DNA of 64,000 bases from Helicobacter sp. 11S02596-1 (lineage in GTDB: Bacteria > Campylobacterota > Campylobacteria > Campylobacterales > Helicobacteraceae): assembly GCF_002272825.1 (NCBI RefSeq), contig NZ_MLAM01000003.1, forward strand, positions 1-64,000, written 5' to 3'. The position numbers were made by a program, and so were the translations under genes. The notes under the pieces were generated by a model. The model ran no database searches. It was not told the origin of the DNA and saw only the letters and a program-made list of their open reading frames with translations. Positions 44,920 to 53,764 of this stretch are shown one piece after another (position 1 is the first letter of the stretch; each line of letters starts with the position of its first letter).

Positions 44920-45001
44920 CAATTGATTATACAAACTCGGTTTGTCGCCTTGCAAACCTGAAGACCACTCACGAAAGCTTAGCTCCCCATTTATTCCTAA
45001 A
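44920..45001 (+). repeat. Two-hairpin repeat, copy F
   Basis: CTC, stem GGTTTG / CAAACC, TGAAGACCACT, a decayed second stem and TTATTCCTAAA. Sits between the peptide locus and the aldolase-like gene, reading towards the latter. Confidence 0.65.
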
Positions 45002-45069
45002 TATTTTGATTTATCTGCCTGATTATTGTGTGTTTGGGTTAAAGTTTAGGTTTTCAATTCAATGGTAGA

Positions 45070-45708
45070 ATGCAATTTATGAATATATATACAAAAGATG
45101 TAGATCCAAATCTCATTGACAAGATCAGCAGTGTTTCTTTGGCGATGTTTCGCAAGAGCTTTTTTGGGGTTTTTCACGGCTCAATATCTGCGAGAGTTTC
45201 TCAAAATCGATTCCTTATCAACAAAAAAGACGCCATATTTGACAGGATTGATAATAATTCTTTGATTATGCTTTATGACAAAGAGGACTATCGCTGGCAG
45301 GAAGCAAGTATGGATGCATATATCCATTCTAATATTTATCAGAACTTCACAGAGGCGCGTTTTGTCGTCTATAGTATGCCCCCTTATAGTGTTGCGTATT
45401 CACTCAAACACGATGTTTTATTCCCCAAAGATTATTTTGGTTATCGATTTTTGGGCAAACAAATCGATATTTTTGATCCAAAAAACTATGATGATTGGTA
45501 TGAGCGGGCTGATATTGATATTTCAAGATATTTCAAGCAAACAAAAAGAAATTTTGTTTTTATCAAAGGCTATGGGATTTATGCGTATCACCGGGATTTG
45601 TATTCGCTAGCAAAAATCATCGCTTTGATCGAAAATAGTTGCAAGGTGTTGCAATTAGCAGATATGTTTGATTTGGGTTATGGGAATGAAATGCGGTTTG
45701 ATATTTGA
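45070..45708 (+). CDS. Class II aldolase/adducin-like protein
   Basis: 212 residues. The N-terminal half resembles the class II aldolase/adducin fold: FFGVFHGSISARVSQNRFLINKK near 28-50 and MDAYIHSNIYQNFTEARFVVYSMPP near 80-105. The metal-binding His cluster usual in active fuculose-phosphate aldolases is not evident, so it may be a non-catalytic relative. Proteins like it occur across Campylobacterota without a known role. ATG at 45070 or the in-frame ATG at 45079 could be the start; neither has a clear ribosome site. It ends before a hairpin shared with the convergent ahpC. Confidence 0.6.
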   Translation: MQFMNIYTKDVDPNLIDKISSVSLAMFRKSFFGVFHGSISARVSQNRFLINKKDAIFDRIDNNSLIMLYDKEDYRWQEASMDAYIHSNIYQNFTEARFVVYSMPPYSVAYSLKHDVLFPKDYFGYRFLGKQIDIFDPKNYDDWYERADIDISRYFKQTKRNFVFIKGYGIYAYHRDLYSLAKIIALIENSCKVLQLADMFDLGYGNEMRFDI

Positions 45709-45715
45709 TTAAACT

Positions 45716-45735
45716 AACCAAGGCAATGCCTTGGT
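45716..45735. terminator. Bidirectional hairpin between the aldolase-like gene and ahpC
   Basis: ACCAAGGCAATGCCTTGGT folds into an 8-bp stem with a short loop in the 36-base gap between two convergent genes. T-rich bases follow on the plus strand. Confidence 0.65.
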
Positions 45736-45744
45736 TGTTTGGGC

Positions 45745-46341
45745 TTAGAGCTTTGAAGCGTTTTCAGATAGATATTCTGCGACACCTTGATGGGTAGCTT
45801 TCATCCCTTTATCGCCTTTTCTCCAGCCTGCGGGGCAAACTTCGCCATTTTCTTCAAAGAACAAGAGGGCATCTACCATTCGGATCATCTCATCGACATT
45901 TCTACCTAATGGAAGATCGTTGATGACAGCGTGGCGGATGATTTGATTTTTGTCGATCAAAAACGAACCTCTAAGGGCGACAGCACCGTTGAATAGCACA
46001 TCATAATCTCTTGAGATTGCTTTGGTGATATCTGCTACCATTGGGAATGTGATATTGCCGATACCGCCTTGATTGACAGGGGTATTTTTCCACGCAAAAT
46101 GCACAACTTCAGTATCTGTCGATACACCAATAACATTGAAGCCTTTTTCTTGAAAATCCTTGACACGATGATCAAATGCGATGATTTCTGATGGGCATAC
46201 AAATGTAAAATCTTTTGGCCAAAAAAACAACACCGCACCATTTTTGCCTAGGTTTTTTGATAGCTCAAAATCCTCAACAATCTCATTATTGGCTAAAACC
46301 GCTGCTGCTTTGAAATCAGGTGCTTTTTTTGTTACTAACAT
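45745..46341 (-). CDS. ahpC: Alkyl hydroperoxide reductase / thioredoxin-dependent peroxiredoxin
   Basis: 198 residues, typical 2-Cys peroxiredoxin (TsaA, HP1563). The peroxidatic Cys is in DFTFVCPSE near residue 49 and the resolving Cys in GEVCPAGW near 168. It reduces H2O2, peroxynitrite and organic peroxides using thioredoxin, and is one of the most abundant proteins of Helicobacter. Good ribosome site (AAGGAG). The upstream region has GATAAC/TTATC-type inverted repeats (46371-46412) that could bind Fur or PerR. Confidence 0.96.
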   Translation of the reverse strand: MLVTKKAPDFKAAAVLANNEIVEDFELSKNLGKNGAVLFFWPKDFTFVCPSEIIAFDHRVKDFQEKGFNVIGVSTDTEVVHFAWKNTPVNQGGIGNITFPMVADITKAISRDYDVLFNGAVALRGSFLIDKNQIIRHAVINDLPLGRNVDEMIRMVDALLFFEENGEVCPAGWRKGDKGMKATHQGVAEYLSENASKL

Positions 46342-46370
46342 TTTTTCTCCTTGTAAGTTAATTTTGAGTT

Positions 46371-46412
46371 TGATAACAAATAATAATTATCACTTGCTAA
46401 TGATAACGATTG
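46371..46412. promoter_or_regulatory. Possible Fur/PerR operator upstream of ahpC
   Basis: GATAACAAATAATAATTATC and the following AATGATAACGATTG resemble the Fur/PerR box (GATAATGATAATCATTATC). Peroxiredoxin genes are commonly under iron or peroxide control in this phylum. The match is partial and the region is AT-rich, so chance similarity is possible. Confidence 0.4.
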
Positions 46413-46470
46413 AAAGTTAATTGACGTCTAATTATTTTCATTTTGAGTCCTATTTGTATTTGTAAAAAAC

Positions 46471-46479
46471 TGCTACAAT
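46471..46479 (+). promoter_or_regulatory. Extended -10 promoter of metK
   Basis: TGC-TACAAT predicts a start near 46486 and a leader of about 25 bases before metK. Confidence 0.6.
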
Positions 46480-46510
46480 CCCAAAAAAATTTCAAATACA
46501 AGGTGAGTTT

Positions 46511-47671
46511 ATGAAAAATGAATTTCTTTTTACTTCAGAGTCTGTAACAGAGGGACATCCCGACAAGATGGCTGATCAGATTAGCGATGCGGTTTTAGAC
46601 TATATCATTGGGAGAGACAAAAACGCTCGCGTGGCTTGTGAGACGCTCGTTTCAAATGGTTTTTGTGTGATCGCTGGGGAGCTCAAGACTTCTGTTTATG
46701 CCCCAATGCAAGAGATCGCTCGGGAAGTAGTAAAAAGTATCGGTTATACCGATGCACTCTATGGCTTTGATTACCGCAGTGCAGCCGTGCTTAATGGTAT
46801 TGGCGAGCAAAGTCCTGATATCAATCAAGGCGTAGATCGGAGCGATGGTGAGATCGGGGCAGGCGATCAGGGGTTGATGTTTGGCTATGCGTGCAAAGAA
46901 ACCGATACACTAATGCCTTTGCCTATCTGGCTGGCACACAAGCTTACCGAAGGGCTTGCAGCAAGGAGAAAAGATGGCACGATTCCATTTCTACGACCTG
47001 ATGGCAAATCCCAAGTAACGGTCAAATATGTCGATGGCAAGCCCGTTGCTATCGATACTATTGTCATCTCTACCCAGCATTCCCCCGAAGTCGATCAGCA
47101 ACATTTGCGTGAAGCTGTCATCGAAGAAATCGTTTATAAGGTTTTGCCAAAAGAATACCTCAATGATGACATTAAATATCACGTCAATCCTACCGGTAAG
47201 TTTGTCATCGGAGGCCCACAAGGGGATGCGGGGCTTACAGGAAGAAAAATCATCGTAGATACCTATGGGGGTTCTTGCCCGCACGGCGGTGGGGCATTTA
47301 GTGGGAAAGACCCGAGCAAAGTCGATAGAAGTGCGGCCTATGCAGCCAGATATGTGGCAAAAAATCTCGTTGCCAGCGGGGTTTGTGAGCGAGCAACCGT
47401 GCAGCTTGCCTATGCTATCGGGGTTGTCGAACCTGTCTCTATCTATGTCAATACGCACGGGACTGCAACATTTGATGATGCAAAAATCGAAGCTTGCGTT
47501 CGGAAGGTTTTTCGTCTGACCCCTAAAGGCATCATCGAAAGCTTGGATTTGCTTAGACCCATCTATAGAAACACAGCAGCTTATGGGCATTTTGGGCGAG
47601 AATTGCCCGAGTTTAGCTGGGAAAAAACCGATAAGGTCAGCGAGATAAAAGAATTTTTTGGTATTCACTGA
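46511..47671 (+). CDS. metK: S-adenosylmethionine synthetase
   Basis: 386 residues with all family motifs: [21 protein letters not shown] at the N-terminus, [12 protein letters not shown] near 117, and [23 protein letters not shown] near 258. It makes S-adenosylmethionine from methionine and ATP, used here by BioA, BioB and UbiE among others. AAGGTGAG precedes the ATG. Corresponds to HP0197, but in this genome a ferredoxin gene separates it from ndk. Confidence 0.97.
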   Translation: MKNEFLFTSESVTEGHPDKMADQISDAVLDYIIGRDKNARVACETLVSNGFCVIAGELKTSVYAPMQEIAREVVKSIGYTDALYGFDYRSAAVLNGIGEQSPDINQGVDRSDGEIGAGDQGLMFGYACKETDTLMPLPIWLAHKLTEGLAARRKDGTIPFLRPDGKSQVTVKYVDGKPVAIDTIVISTQHSPEVDQQHLREAVIEEIVYKVLPKEYLNDDIKYHVNPTGKFVIGGPQGDAGLTGRKIIVDTYGGSCPHGGGAFSGKDPSKVDRSAAYAARYVAKNLVASGVCERATVQLAYAIGVVEPVSIYVNTHGTATFDDAKIEACVRKVFRLTPKGIIESLDLLRPIYRNTAAYGHFGRELPEFSWEKTDKVSEIKEFFGIH

Positions 47672-47747
47672 TTGGGTTATGGGATTTGCTCCGTTGCTTG
47701 ATGGGGCATTTGATTGTGTTTGAAGCCTGATTGATGGATAGAATGGG

Positions 47748-48026
47748 ATGTCGGTAAAAATTACAGATATTTGCATTGCGTGTGGTGCGTGTATTGATGA
47801 ATGCCCTGTTTGGGCGATTGTCGATAATGATGACAATCCTGATGGTGAAAACACTTATTATGTATATCCCGATAAATGCGTTGAATGCGTTGGGTATAAT
47901 CAAATGCCTGCGTGCGCAAATGCTTGCCCTACGGATGGGTGTATTGTTTGGAGCGATCTAGGCAAGCCCCATCGGATTGAGATTGGTTTGGGTATGCGGG
48001 ATGGGTTGTGTCCTGTTGGGCGGTGA
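47748..48026 (+). CDS. fdx: 4Fe-4S ferredoxin (YfhL-like)
   Basis: 92 residues with two cluster motifs: CIACGACIDECP at the N-terminus and CVECVGYNQMPACANACP, where the longer spacing between the second and third Cys is typical of the YfhL/Alvin-type 2[4Fe-4S] ferredoxins. A C-terminal extension of about 30 residues follows. Small cytoplasmic electron carrier; H. pylori HP0277 is comparable. Physiological partner unknown. Confidence 0.85.
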   Translation: MSVKITDICIACGACIDECPVWAIVDNDDNPDGENTYYVYPDKCVECVGYNQMPACANACPTDGCIVWSDLGKPHRIEIGLGMRDGLCPVGR

Positions 48027-48116
48027 GGTTTGTGTTTAGAGTTTTTTCAAAAAGCTTGCAAATTTTGATTTTGAAGTCTTTGGGAGAGATTTAAGCATTC
48101 CTAAGGCGATTTTATG

Positions 48117-48122
48117 TATAAT
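48117..48122 (+). promoter_or_regulatory. -10 promoter of the ndk-rpmF-plsX-fabH cluster
   Basis: TATAAT in TTATGTATAATCAAAG, 60 bases before ndk, with T-rich sequence upstream. Confidence 0.6.
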
Positions 48123-48181
48123 CAAAGTTTGATTTTGTAAAATTCTAGGCAATTTTAGCCTTTCAATGAGGAGCATTATTT

Positions 48182-48595
48182 ATGGAACAGACACTCTCAA
48201 TTATCAAACCCGATGCGGTGAAAAAAAACGTCATTGGAAAGATTATCGATCGATTTGAGTCTGCAGGGCTAAGAATTGTTGCTATTAAAAAAATTCATTT
48301 GTCAGAATGTGAGGCAAAAGCTTTTTATAATGTGCATAAAGACAGACCATTTTTTAACGATTTGGTGAAATTTATGGTGAGTGGTTCTGTGGTTGCGATG
48401 GTTTTGGAGGGCGAAAATGCTGTTATGAAAAATCGCGATTTGATGGGAGCTACTAATCCTAAAGAAGCCAAGCCTGGAACGATTCGTGCTGATTTTGCTG
48501 AAAGTATCGATGCAAATGCCGTGCACGGGAGCGATAGCCTTGAGAATGCAAAAATTGAAATTGAATTTTTCTTTTCAAAAAGGGAAATTTGTTAG
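48182..48595 (+). CDS. ndk: Nucleoside diphosphate kinase
   Basis: 137 residues, normal length. [19 protein letters not shown] opens the protein and the active-site His lies in [12 protein letters not shown]. It balances nucleoside triphosphates using ATP. Strong ribosome site GAGGAG. First gene of a rightward cluster matching HP0198-HP0202. Confidence 0.97.
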   Translation: MEQTLSIIKPDAVKKNVIGKIIDRFESAGLRIVAIKKIHLSECEAKAFYNVHKDRPFFNDLVKFMVSGSVVAMVLEGENAVMKNRDLMGATNPKEAKPGTIRADFAESIDANAVHGSDSLENAKIEIEFFFSKREIC

Positions 48596-48604
48596 TATTT
48601 TTGG

Positions 48605-48961
48605 ATGAAGATAGAAATGAGAAAAATCACTCAGGTTCCCAAGGTGTTTTCTTTGGAATCTGAGGGGCTTGTTTTACGGGGGGAGATCGCTCGGAAGTCT
48701 TCCAAGCTTTTTTGTATGCAAGCGAACTTGAACGGGAGTTTGGAGTTGGTTTGTGATATTAGTGGGGAAAGTTTTTTCAAAGATTTTGATGAATCTTTGG
48801 TTTTGTATATTTCAGATGGTTTGTGGGATATGCAAAGCCAAAGTTTAAAGCTTGATGATTTTGATGTTATTGAGTTTTTTGATGGCTTTATTGATATTGG
48901 ATATATTTTAGAAAGCGAGATAGCCTCCATCAAGATGGACTATCATACGAAAGAATCATAA
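48605..48961 (+). CDS. YceD/DUF177-like protein, upstream of rpmF
   Basis: 118 residues, mostly beta-rich. [25 protein letters not shown] and the acidic stretch [26 protein letters not shown] match the YceD/DUF177 pattern, and the location just before rpmF is the conserved one (HP0199). YceD proteins are implicated in 23S rRNA metabolism or ribosome assembly. The start has no clear ribosome site; ATG at 48617 is an alternative. Confidence 0.72.
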   Translation: MKIEMRKITQVPKVFSLESEGLVLRGEIARKSSKLFCMQANLNGSLELVCDISGESFFKDFDESLVLYISDGLWDMQSQSLKLDDFDVIEFFDGFIDIGYILESEIASIKMDYHTKES

Positions 48962-48971
48962 AGGAGTTAAA

Positions 48972-49121
48972 ATGGCAGTTCCTGATAGGCGAGTGAGTAA
49001 AACCAGAGCAGCAAAAAGACGCACGCATTATAAAGTCAAGTTGGCGTGTCCTGTGCGTGATAAAGACGGGAGTTGGAAAATGCCCCATCGTGTGAATAAA
49101 TTTACCGGTTCTTACAAATAA
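48972..49121 (+). CDS. rpmF: 50S ribosomal protein L32
   Basis: 49 residues: [20 protein letters not shown] then [19 protein letters not shown], the standard short L32. It keeps only one Cys in the usual zinc-ribbon region, so a zinc-free form is likely. AAGGAG lies seven bases before the ATG and the gene is 10 bases downstream of the YceD-like gene. Confidence 0.95.
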   Translation: MAVPDRRVSKTRAAKRRTHYKVKLACPVRDKDGSWKMPHRVNKFTGSYK

Positions 49122-49180
49122 ATTGCTTGAGCAAGATTTTTTGCGATAATGATTTGGATTTTAAATAATTGGGAAAACAT

Positions 49181-50191
49181 ATGTTAAAGATAGTCGTCGA
49201 TGCGATGGGTGCTGACAATGGTGTTTTGCCCATTGTTGCGGGGGTCAGTAGGGCTTTGGCTTCCAAGGATTTTGAGGCAATATTGGTCGGCGATGAGGAC
49301 GCCATCAAGCCCTTGATTCCAAAAAATATTGCCAACAAGATTGAGATCGTCCATTGTTCAGATTTTATCAAGATGGAAGAAACAGCCTCTGTGGCTACAA
49401 AAAGAAAGCAGTCTTCCATATATATAGGGACTGAGCTTGTTAGAGAGGGCAAGGCCGATGCCATCGTTTCTGCAGGGCATAGCGGGGCTACGATGAGTTT
49501 GGCAACGCTTAAAATCGGCAGAATCGCTGGGGTTTCCCGCCCTGCTATCTGCACGCTGATGCCCTCAATCACGCAAAATCCTAGTATGATACTGGATGCG
49601 GGTGCGAATACGGATTGTAAGCCTGAGTATTTGGTTGATTTTGCAATTATGGGCTATGAATATGCCAAAAATGTTATGGGCTATGCCAATCCTTGCGTGG
49701 GGCTTTTGGCAAATGGAGAAGAAGATTGTAAGGGTAATGAACTCACCAAAGAAGCTTTTAAGATGTTGCAACAATACCCATTTTTCAAGGGCAATGTCGA
49801 GGGCAACGACATCTTCAATGGTAGCGTGGATGTTGTTGTTTGTGATGGCTTCAGTGGGAATATCGTATTAAAGGCTGCTGAGGGGGTGGCGAGTTCTATC
49901 AGTCATATCCTTAAAAGTGAGATCAAATCTTGTGTATGGGGGCTTTTGGGTGGCTTGCTTTTGAAAGGTGTGTTTAAAAATCTCAAAAAAAAGATGGATT
50001 ATGCCGAGTATGGTGGCGCGCCTCTTTTGGGTGTGAATAAGACCGTTATTATTAGTCACGGCAAGAGCAATGCTAGAGCAATTGAATGTGCTATTTATCA
50101 AGCAATCCGAGCGATTGAATCGAATGTTTGCGATAAGATAGCACAAGCTTTTAGCAATCGCACAGACAATCCTGCAAAGACAATAGGATGA
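49181..50191 (+). CDS. plsX: Phosphate acyltransferase PlsX
   Basis: About 336 residues from the ATG at 49181 ([14 protein letters not shown]), preferred over a TTG four codons earlier because GGGAAAA lies before the ATG and the family begins this way. It makes acyl-phosphate from acyl-ACP for phospholipid synthesis. Seen: [12 protein letters not shown] near 88 and [24 protein letters not shown] near 280. Followed by fabH after ten bases. Confidence 0.94.
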   Translation: MLKIVVDAMGADNGVLPIVAGVSRALASKDFEAILVGDEDAIKPLIPKNIANKIEIVHCSDFIKMEETASVATKRKQSSIYIGTELVREGKADAIVSAGHSGATMSLATLKIGRIAGVSRPAICTLMPSITQNPSMILDAGANTDCKPEYLVDFAIMGYEYAKNVMGYANPCVGLLANGEEDCKGNELTKEAFKMLQQYPFFKGNVEGNDIFNGSVDVVVCDGFSGNIVLKAAEGVASSISHILKSEIKSCVWGLLGGLLLKGVFKNLKKKMDYAEYGGAPLLGVNKTVIISHGKSNARAIECAIYQAIRAIESNVCDKIAQAFSNRTDNPAKTIG

Positions 50192-50201
50192 AGGGCGATA
50201 G

Positions 50202-51191
50202 ATGAAAAAATACGCTTCTTTGAAATCCATCGCTTCTTATATCCCCTCAAGATGTGTGAAAAATTCCGATTTCGAAGCGGTTTTGGATACTACTGATGAA
50301 TGGATACGCAAACGCACCGGTATCCAGACACGTTATTTTGCTTCTGATGATGAAAATAGTAGCGATTTAGGCACAAAGGCTGCAAAATTAGCCATCGAAC
50401 GTGCAGGATTGGCTGTTGGGGATATTGATTTGGTGATCGTAGCGACATTGAGTCCGGATTATTTGGGGATGCCATCGACTGCTTGTCTTTTGAGCGCCAA
50501 GCTTGGGATTAGAAACAAACCTGCTTTTGATATCAGCACCGCCTGTTCGGGTTTTATTTACCTGCTTTCTTTGGCAAAATCCTTTATAGAGTCAGGCACT
50601 TATGAAAATATTTTGATTGTCGGGGCAGAAAAAGTCAGTAGCATCCTTGATTTCAAGGATAGAAGCACCTGTGTGCTTTTTGGCGATGGGGCAGGGGCGG
50701 CTGTTATTACAAGCACCACCGAACAGGATAAATCGATCCTTGATGTGCATATTTCTTCAGATGGCACGTATTATGATTATTTATTCACACCCAGGACCTT
50801 GAAAGGAAGCGGGTTTTTGCAAGAAAGGTTTTCCCCTCAATATCTCCAAATGAAAGGTAATGAGACGTTCAAGCTGGCGGTCAAAACGCTTACAAATGAT
50901 GTTGAAAATATTATGAAAAAGAATAATATTGCATCTAAGGATATTGATTTTTTTATCCCCCATCAGGCAAATTTACGTATCATTTCTGCAGTCGGAGAAC
51001 AGCTAAAATTTTCTTCAGAACAAGTTGTGATAACGGTTGAAAAGTATGGTAATACTTCTGCTGCAAGTATTCCGATGGCGATGAATGATATTTATGAAAG
51101 CGGGAGATTAAAAGCGGGAGATTTAATGCTTTTAGACGCTTTTGGTGGCGGGCTCACGTGGGGTTCAGCATTGGTTTATTTTGGGGCGTGA
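50202..51191 (+). CDS. fabH: 3-oxoacyl-ACP synthase III
   Basis: 329 residues with the Cys-His-Asn triad of Fab[14 protein letters not shown] near 110, [10 protein letters not shown] near 250 and [10 protein letters not shown] near 282. It starts fatty-acid chains by joining acetyl-CoA with malonyl-ACP. Ribosome site GAAGGG. Last gene of the ndk cluster; beyond it begins the second repeat island. Confidence 0.96.
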   Translation: MKKYASLKSIASYIPSRCVKNSDFEAVLDTTDEWIRKRTGIQTRYFASDDENSSDLGTKAAKLAIERAGLAVGDIDLVIVATLSPDYLGMPSTACLLSAKLGIRNKPAFDISTACSGFIYLLSLAKSFIESGTYENILIVGAEKVSSILDFKDRSTCVLFGDGAGAAVITSTTEQDKSILDVHISSDGTYYDYLFTPRTLKGSGFLQERFSPQYLQMKGNETFKLAVKTLTNDVENIMKKNNIASKDIDFFIPHQANLRIISAVGEQLKFSSEQVVITVEKYGNTSAASIPMAMNDIYESGRLKAGDLMLLDAFGGGLTWGSALVYFGA

Positions 51192-51198
51192 AGTTTTC

Positions 51199-51272
51199 AT
51201 TATGTTTTACTTGATTCACGTTGTGAATCTGAAGACCACTTCGGGCAGTGAAACTGCCCTACGTTCCTAAAG
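51199..51272 (+). repeat. Two-hairpin repeat, copy A
   Basis: ATTATGTTTTACTT, stem GATTCAC / GTGAATC, TGAAGACCACTT, stem GGGCAGT / ACTGCCC, TACGTTCCTAAAG. Among the clearest copies; it begins seven bases after fabH. It can also be read as a 22-codon frame starting at the ATG, but that frame is not kept in the other copies. Confidence 0.8.
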
Positions 51273-51275
51273 TAA

Positions 51276-51318
51276 TCATCTCATATTCAAGCAAGCTTGA
51301 ATATTGGAGATAGGTTTT
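51276..51318 (+). repeat. Palindrome module (shared with 1315-1355)
   Basis: CATCTC, ATATTCAAGC-AA-GCTTGAATAT, then GGAGATAGGTTTTAGAGG. The same module follows copy D of the repeat at the other end of the window. Confidence 0.7.
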
Positions 51319-51327
51319 AGAGGTTTT

Positions 51328-51403
51328 TATTGTGTTTTACTCGATTCGATAAATCGAATCCGAAGACCACTACAACGGGCAAAGCCCGCCTACGTTCCTA
51401 AAG
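51328..51403 (+). repeat. Two-hairpin repeat, copy B
   Basis: ATTGTGTTTTACTC, stem GATTCGAT / ATCGAATC, CGAAGACCACT, stem GGGC / GCCC, CTACGTTCCTAAAGG. Linkers almost identical to copy A, both stems different. Confidence 0.8.
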
Positions 51404-51444
51404 GATTTCGACCCACCCACTCGAGTTATATCCTGCTACCGCTG

Positions 51445-51533
51445 GTCATCAACCCATTTTCTAAGGTTTGCAATTCTTATCCATCTTCAAACCCAACCAC
51501 CTACGCCCTGTCATCATATCTGCTAAGGGGGCG
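51445..51533 (+). repeat. Repeat module CATCAACCC...TATCTGCTAAGGGGGCG
   Basis: Plus-strand counterpart of 1880-1970. Conserved blocks are GTCATCAACCCATTTT, TAAGGTTT, CTACGC and TATCTGCTAAGGGGGCG. Confidence 0.65.
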
Positions 51534-51581
51534 TGCAGTGGGTTTCTGACTCGCCCACCCAAAGAGGTTTTAGGAAGGGGG

Positions 51582-51680
51582 GAGAGGCGTAAAGGCAAAG
51601 CCAACTGCTTGGCTTTGCTAGCCTCGCACGCCGATTGCCTTATGCTTCACAAGTTGTATGGCAATACGGCTAAGACGCTT
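51582..51680 (+). repeat. Repeat module GAGAGGCGTAAAGG...CTAGCC
   Basis: Plus-strand counterpart of 1095-1195 with the hairpin AAGCCAACTGCTTGGCTT, then CTAGCCTCGCACGCCGATT. From 51681 to 51789 no gene or further match is seen, only a GC-rich stem (CCCCACC / GGTGGG). Confidence 0.65.
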
Positions 51681-51789
51681 GCTAAGTAGAACCCCACCCC
51701 CTGCGTAATAAAAAGGTGGGAGACCAAAAAACATTATTTATTTTGCTCGTAAGGAAGAGCTACTTTGTTGGGATTTTCTCTCACTCTCT

Positions 51790-51860
51790 TTTCTTGCTCG
51801 GTTTGTTTTGCAAACCTAAAAGACAACTCACGGGATTGAAGCCCCATTTGCTCCTAGAGG
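51790..51860 (+). repeat. Two-hairpin repeat, copy G
   Basis: TTGCTC, stem GGTTTG / CAAACC, TAAAAGACAACT, a short GGG/CCC second stem, CATTTGCTCCTAGAGG. More diverged than copies A and B. Confidence 0.6.
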
Positions 51861-52043
51861 TTTGACCACTACCCGAGTTATTCCAAAAAATCACCCCAGC
51901 TTTAGAGACTTAAAAACCCTACCAAGTTTCAGACCAAATTTTACCTGAGTATCAGAGATAAGTTTTAGCTGAAATTTGCTAGAATAAATCTAAAGATCGC
52001 TTGAACAGAGCAAATCCGTGCAAACTTCTATGAAAGGAAAAAA

Positions 52044-52157
52044 ATGACACTCTTATATCTTTTTGCCTGGCCCTTAATGATTTATCTATCGTATCGATTT
52101 ATTTGCCTCAATATCAACCATATCGAAAAAATCCAAGACTTAGAATCCAAGTCTTAA
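52044..52157 (+). CDS. 37-residue membrane protein of unknown function
   Basis: ATG with GAAAGGA nine bases upstream; 37 codons to TAA. The first 22 residues (MTLLYLFAWPLMIYLSYRFI) form one membrane helix and the rest (NHIEKIQDLESKS) is a polar, partly helical tail. A TGC-TAGAAT box about 65 bases upstream could be the promoter. It is longer than typical type I toxins and has no obvious antisense promoter, so it could equally be a small accessory subunit of a membrane complex. It lies alone between the repeat island and gltA. Confidence 0.55.
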   Translation: MTLLYLFAWPLMIYLSYRFICLNINHIEKIQDLESKS

Positions 52158-52295
52158 GCATTGCTTGCCCGATGGCTTTTGATAAAAATATTTTGATTTA
52201 AGATTAGATTATGAGGTATTCTGGCGTTTTGGATACGCTTATGTTTTGTTATAGGCTCATTGCGATGGCGATTTACTGATAGAGGGATTATCAAA

Positions 52296-52319
52296 AGAGA
52301 CTATCCCTTGATAGTCTCT
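52296..52319 (-). terminator. Rho-independent terminator of gltA
   Basis: AGAGACTATC / GATAGTCTCT form a perfect 10-bp stem with a four-base loop seven bases after the gltA stop, followed on the minus strand by TTTTG. Confidence 0.8.
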
Positions 52320-52325
52320 AAAATA

Positions 52326-53609
52326 CTATTTGCCGATATAGACTTGTCTTGGGCGGGTGATTCTAGCGTGGGGATTTTTGATATGCTCGAGCAATTGCGC
52401 ACACCACCCCGGCATCCTGCCAATAACAAAAATCGGCGTAAAAAGCTGGGTGGGGATTTTTAGCGCTGTGAGAATAATGCCTGAATAAAAATCCACATTT
52501 GGGTAGAGATTTCTTTCAATAAAATATTCATCACTCAACGCCACCTCTTCGACCTTTTCGGCGATTTCACTCAGATGGGCATCCATCTTGATACCCCTTT
52601 TATCCAACTCATCTTTGAGACTTTTGAGGACCTTTGCTCGGGGGTCGTAGTTTTTATACACCCGATGCCCAAAACCCATCAATCGGAATGGGTCATTTTT
52701 GTCCTTAGCTTTTTGGATAAATTTATCGACATTTTTGACATCGCCGATCTCATTAAGCTGTTTGAGAACTTTTTCGTTTGCCCCGCCGTGTGCAGGACCC
52801 CAGAGGGCTGAAATCCCCGCACTAATAGCAGCATAGGGATGCACGCCTGTGGAAGCAACATTCCGAACGGTCGTGGTGGAGGCATTTTGCCCGTGATCAG
52901 CGTGGAGAGTGAAGATTTTATCCAACGCTTCAATCTCCAACTCAGTAATCTCCTCCTCCCCGCTAGAGGTTTGTTTTAGCCTGCCGTGAGGGTATGCCCG
53001 CAACATATACAAGAAATTTTCCACATAGGAGCGTTTGACATCTGGATAGATAAATGGCGCACCCACCGCATTGCGGTAGCAAAATGCCACCATTGTAGGT
53101 ATTTTGGCAATGATCCGACGCGCCATCGTTTGGTAATCGTCTTCATCTTCCATATCCTTATGATCATAATACAGCGTCGAAAGCACGGAAACCGCTGAAG
53201 AAAGCGTCGCCATCGGGTGTGCGCCATCAGGCAGGGCTGAAAATAGATTGATAAGCCCTTCGTGCAAAAAACTCCGATGACGCAACTCCAAATCAAACTC
53301 CAAAGACTCTTTGTCATCTTTAGGGAGTTCTTCGCTGATAAGGAGCTTGCAAACATCGCTAAATTTGTATTTTGCTACCAAATCCTCTATCTTGTGTCCT
53401 TTGTATAAGAGCTTGCCATTTTTGCCATCTACATAACTAATCGTTGATTCACACCCTGCTGTAGAGCCATAGCCCGGGTCATAAGAAAAAATCCCTGTGG
53501 TTTCAAAAAGTTTTGAAAAATTTACCGCCTTAGGCCCTCGTGTGCATTCTATCATCTCAAAATCGAATTTTTCGTTGGTCTCGTTGTTTATCAAAGTTAC
53601 GGTTGCCAT
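52326..53609 (-). CDS. gltA: Citrate synthase
   Basis: 427 residues of the hexameric type II form. Catalytic His in [10 protein letters not shown] and [11 protein letters not shown] regions, [13 protein letters not shown], and the Asp further on in NVDFYSG. It condenses oxaloacetate and acetyl-CoA. The ATG has GAGGT upstream. It faces away from icd, the next enzyme of the route after aconitase, as in HP0026-HP0027. Confidence 0.96.
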   Translation of the reverse strand: MATVTLINNETNEKFDFEMIECTRGPKAVNFSKLFETTGIFSYDPGYGSTAGCESTISYVDGKNGKLLYKGHKIEDLVAKYKFSDVCKLLISEELPKDDKESLEFDLELRHRSFLHEGLINLFSALPDGAHPMATLSSAVSVLSTLYYDHKDMEDEDDYQTMARRIIAKIPTMVAFCYRNAVGAPFIYPDVKRSYVENFLYMLRAYPHGRLKQTSSGEEEITELEIEALDKIFTLHADHGQNASTTTVRNVASTGVHPYAAISAGISALWGPAHGGANEKVLKQLNEIGDVKNVDKFIQKAKDKNDPFRLMGFGHRVYKNYDPRAKVLKSLKDELDKRGIKMDAHLSEIAEKVEEVALSDEYFIERNLYPNVDFYSGIILTALKIPTQLFTPIFVIGRMPGWCAQLLEHIKNPHARITRPRQVYIGK

Positions 53610-53764
53610 TTTTATACCTCGCTTAAAATTAAATTTTTATTTTTTGCCAATTTTGATTCCCGGCACTATTTTACACCCAAACCCTTAAAATAACTCAATA
53701 ACTCCCCTATGTTTTTAGTATTTTAGTGCTAAACTATACAATACGATTTTAATATTAGGAGAAA

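Noticed and set aside
44600-45070. Possible tRNA or riboswitch in the 540-base gap before the aldolase-like gene
   Set aside because: Hairpins are present but no cloverleaf, no T-loop motif and no known riboswitch core; explained better by the peptide locus and repeat copy F.
51204-51272. 22-codon frame starting at ATGTTTTACTTG within repeat copy A
   Set aside because: Copies B and C have the same start region but stop after six or fewer codons, so the conserved thing is the structure, not a peptide.
51304-51689. Plus-strand frames in the second repeat island
   Set aside because: They cross repeat modules that are conserved as hairpins, and the frames are not kept in the matching island at 1-2 kb.
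52260-52463. 67-codon plus-strand frame overlapping the gltA end
   Set aside because: Antisense to gltA and its terminator.
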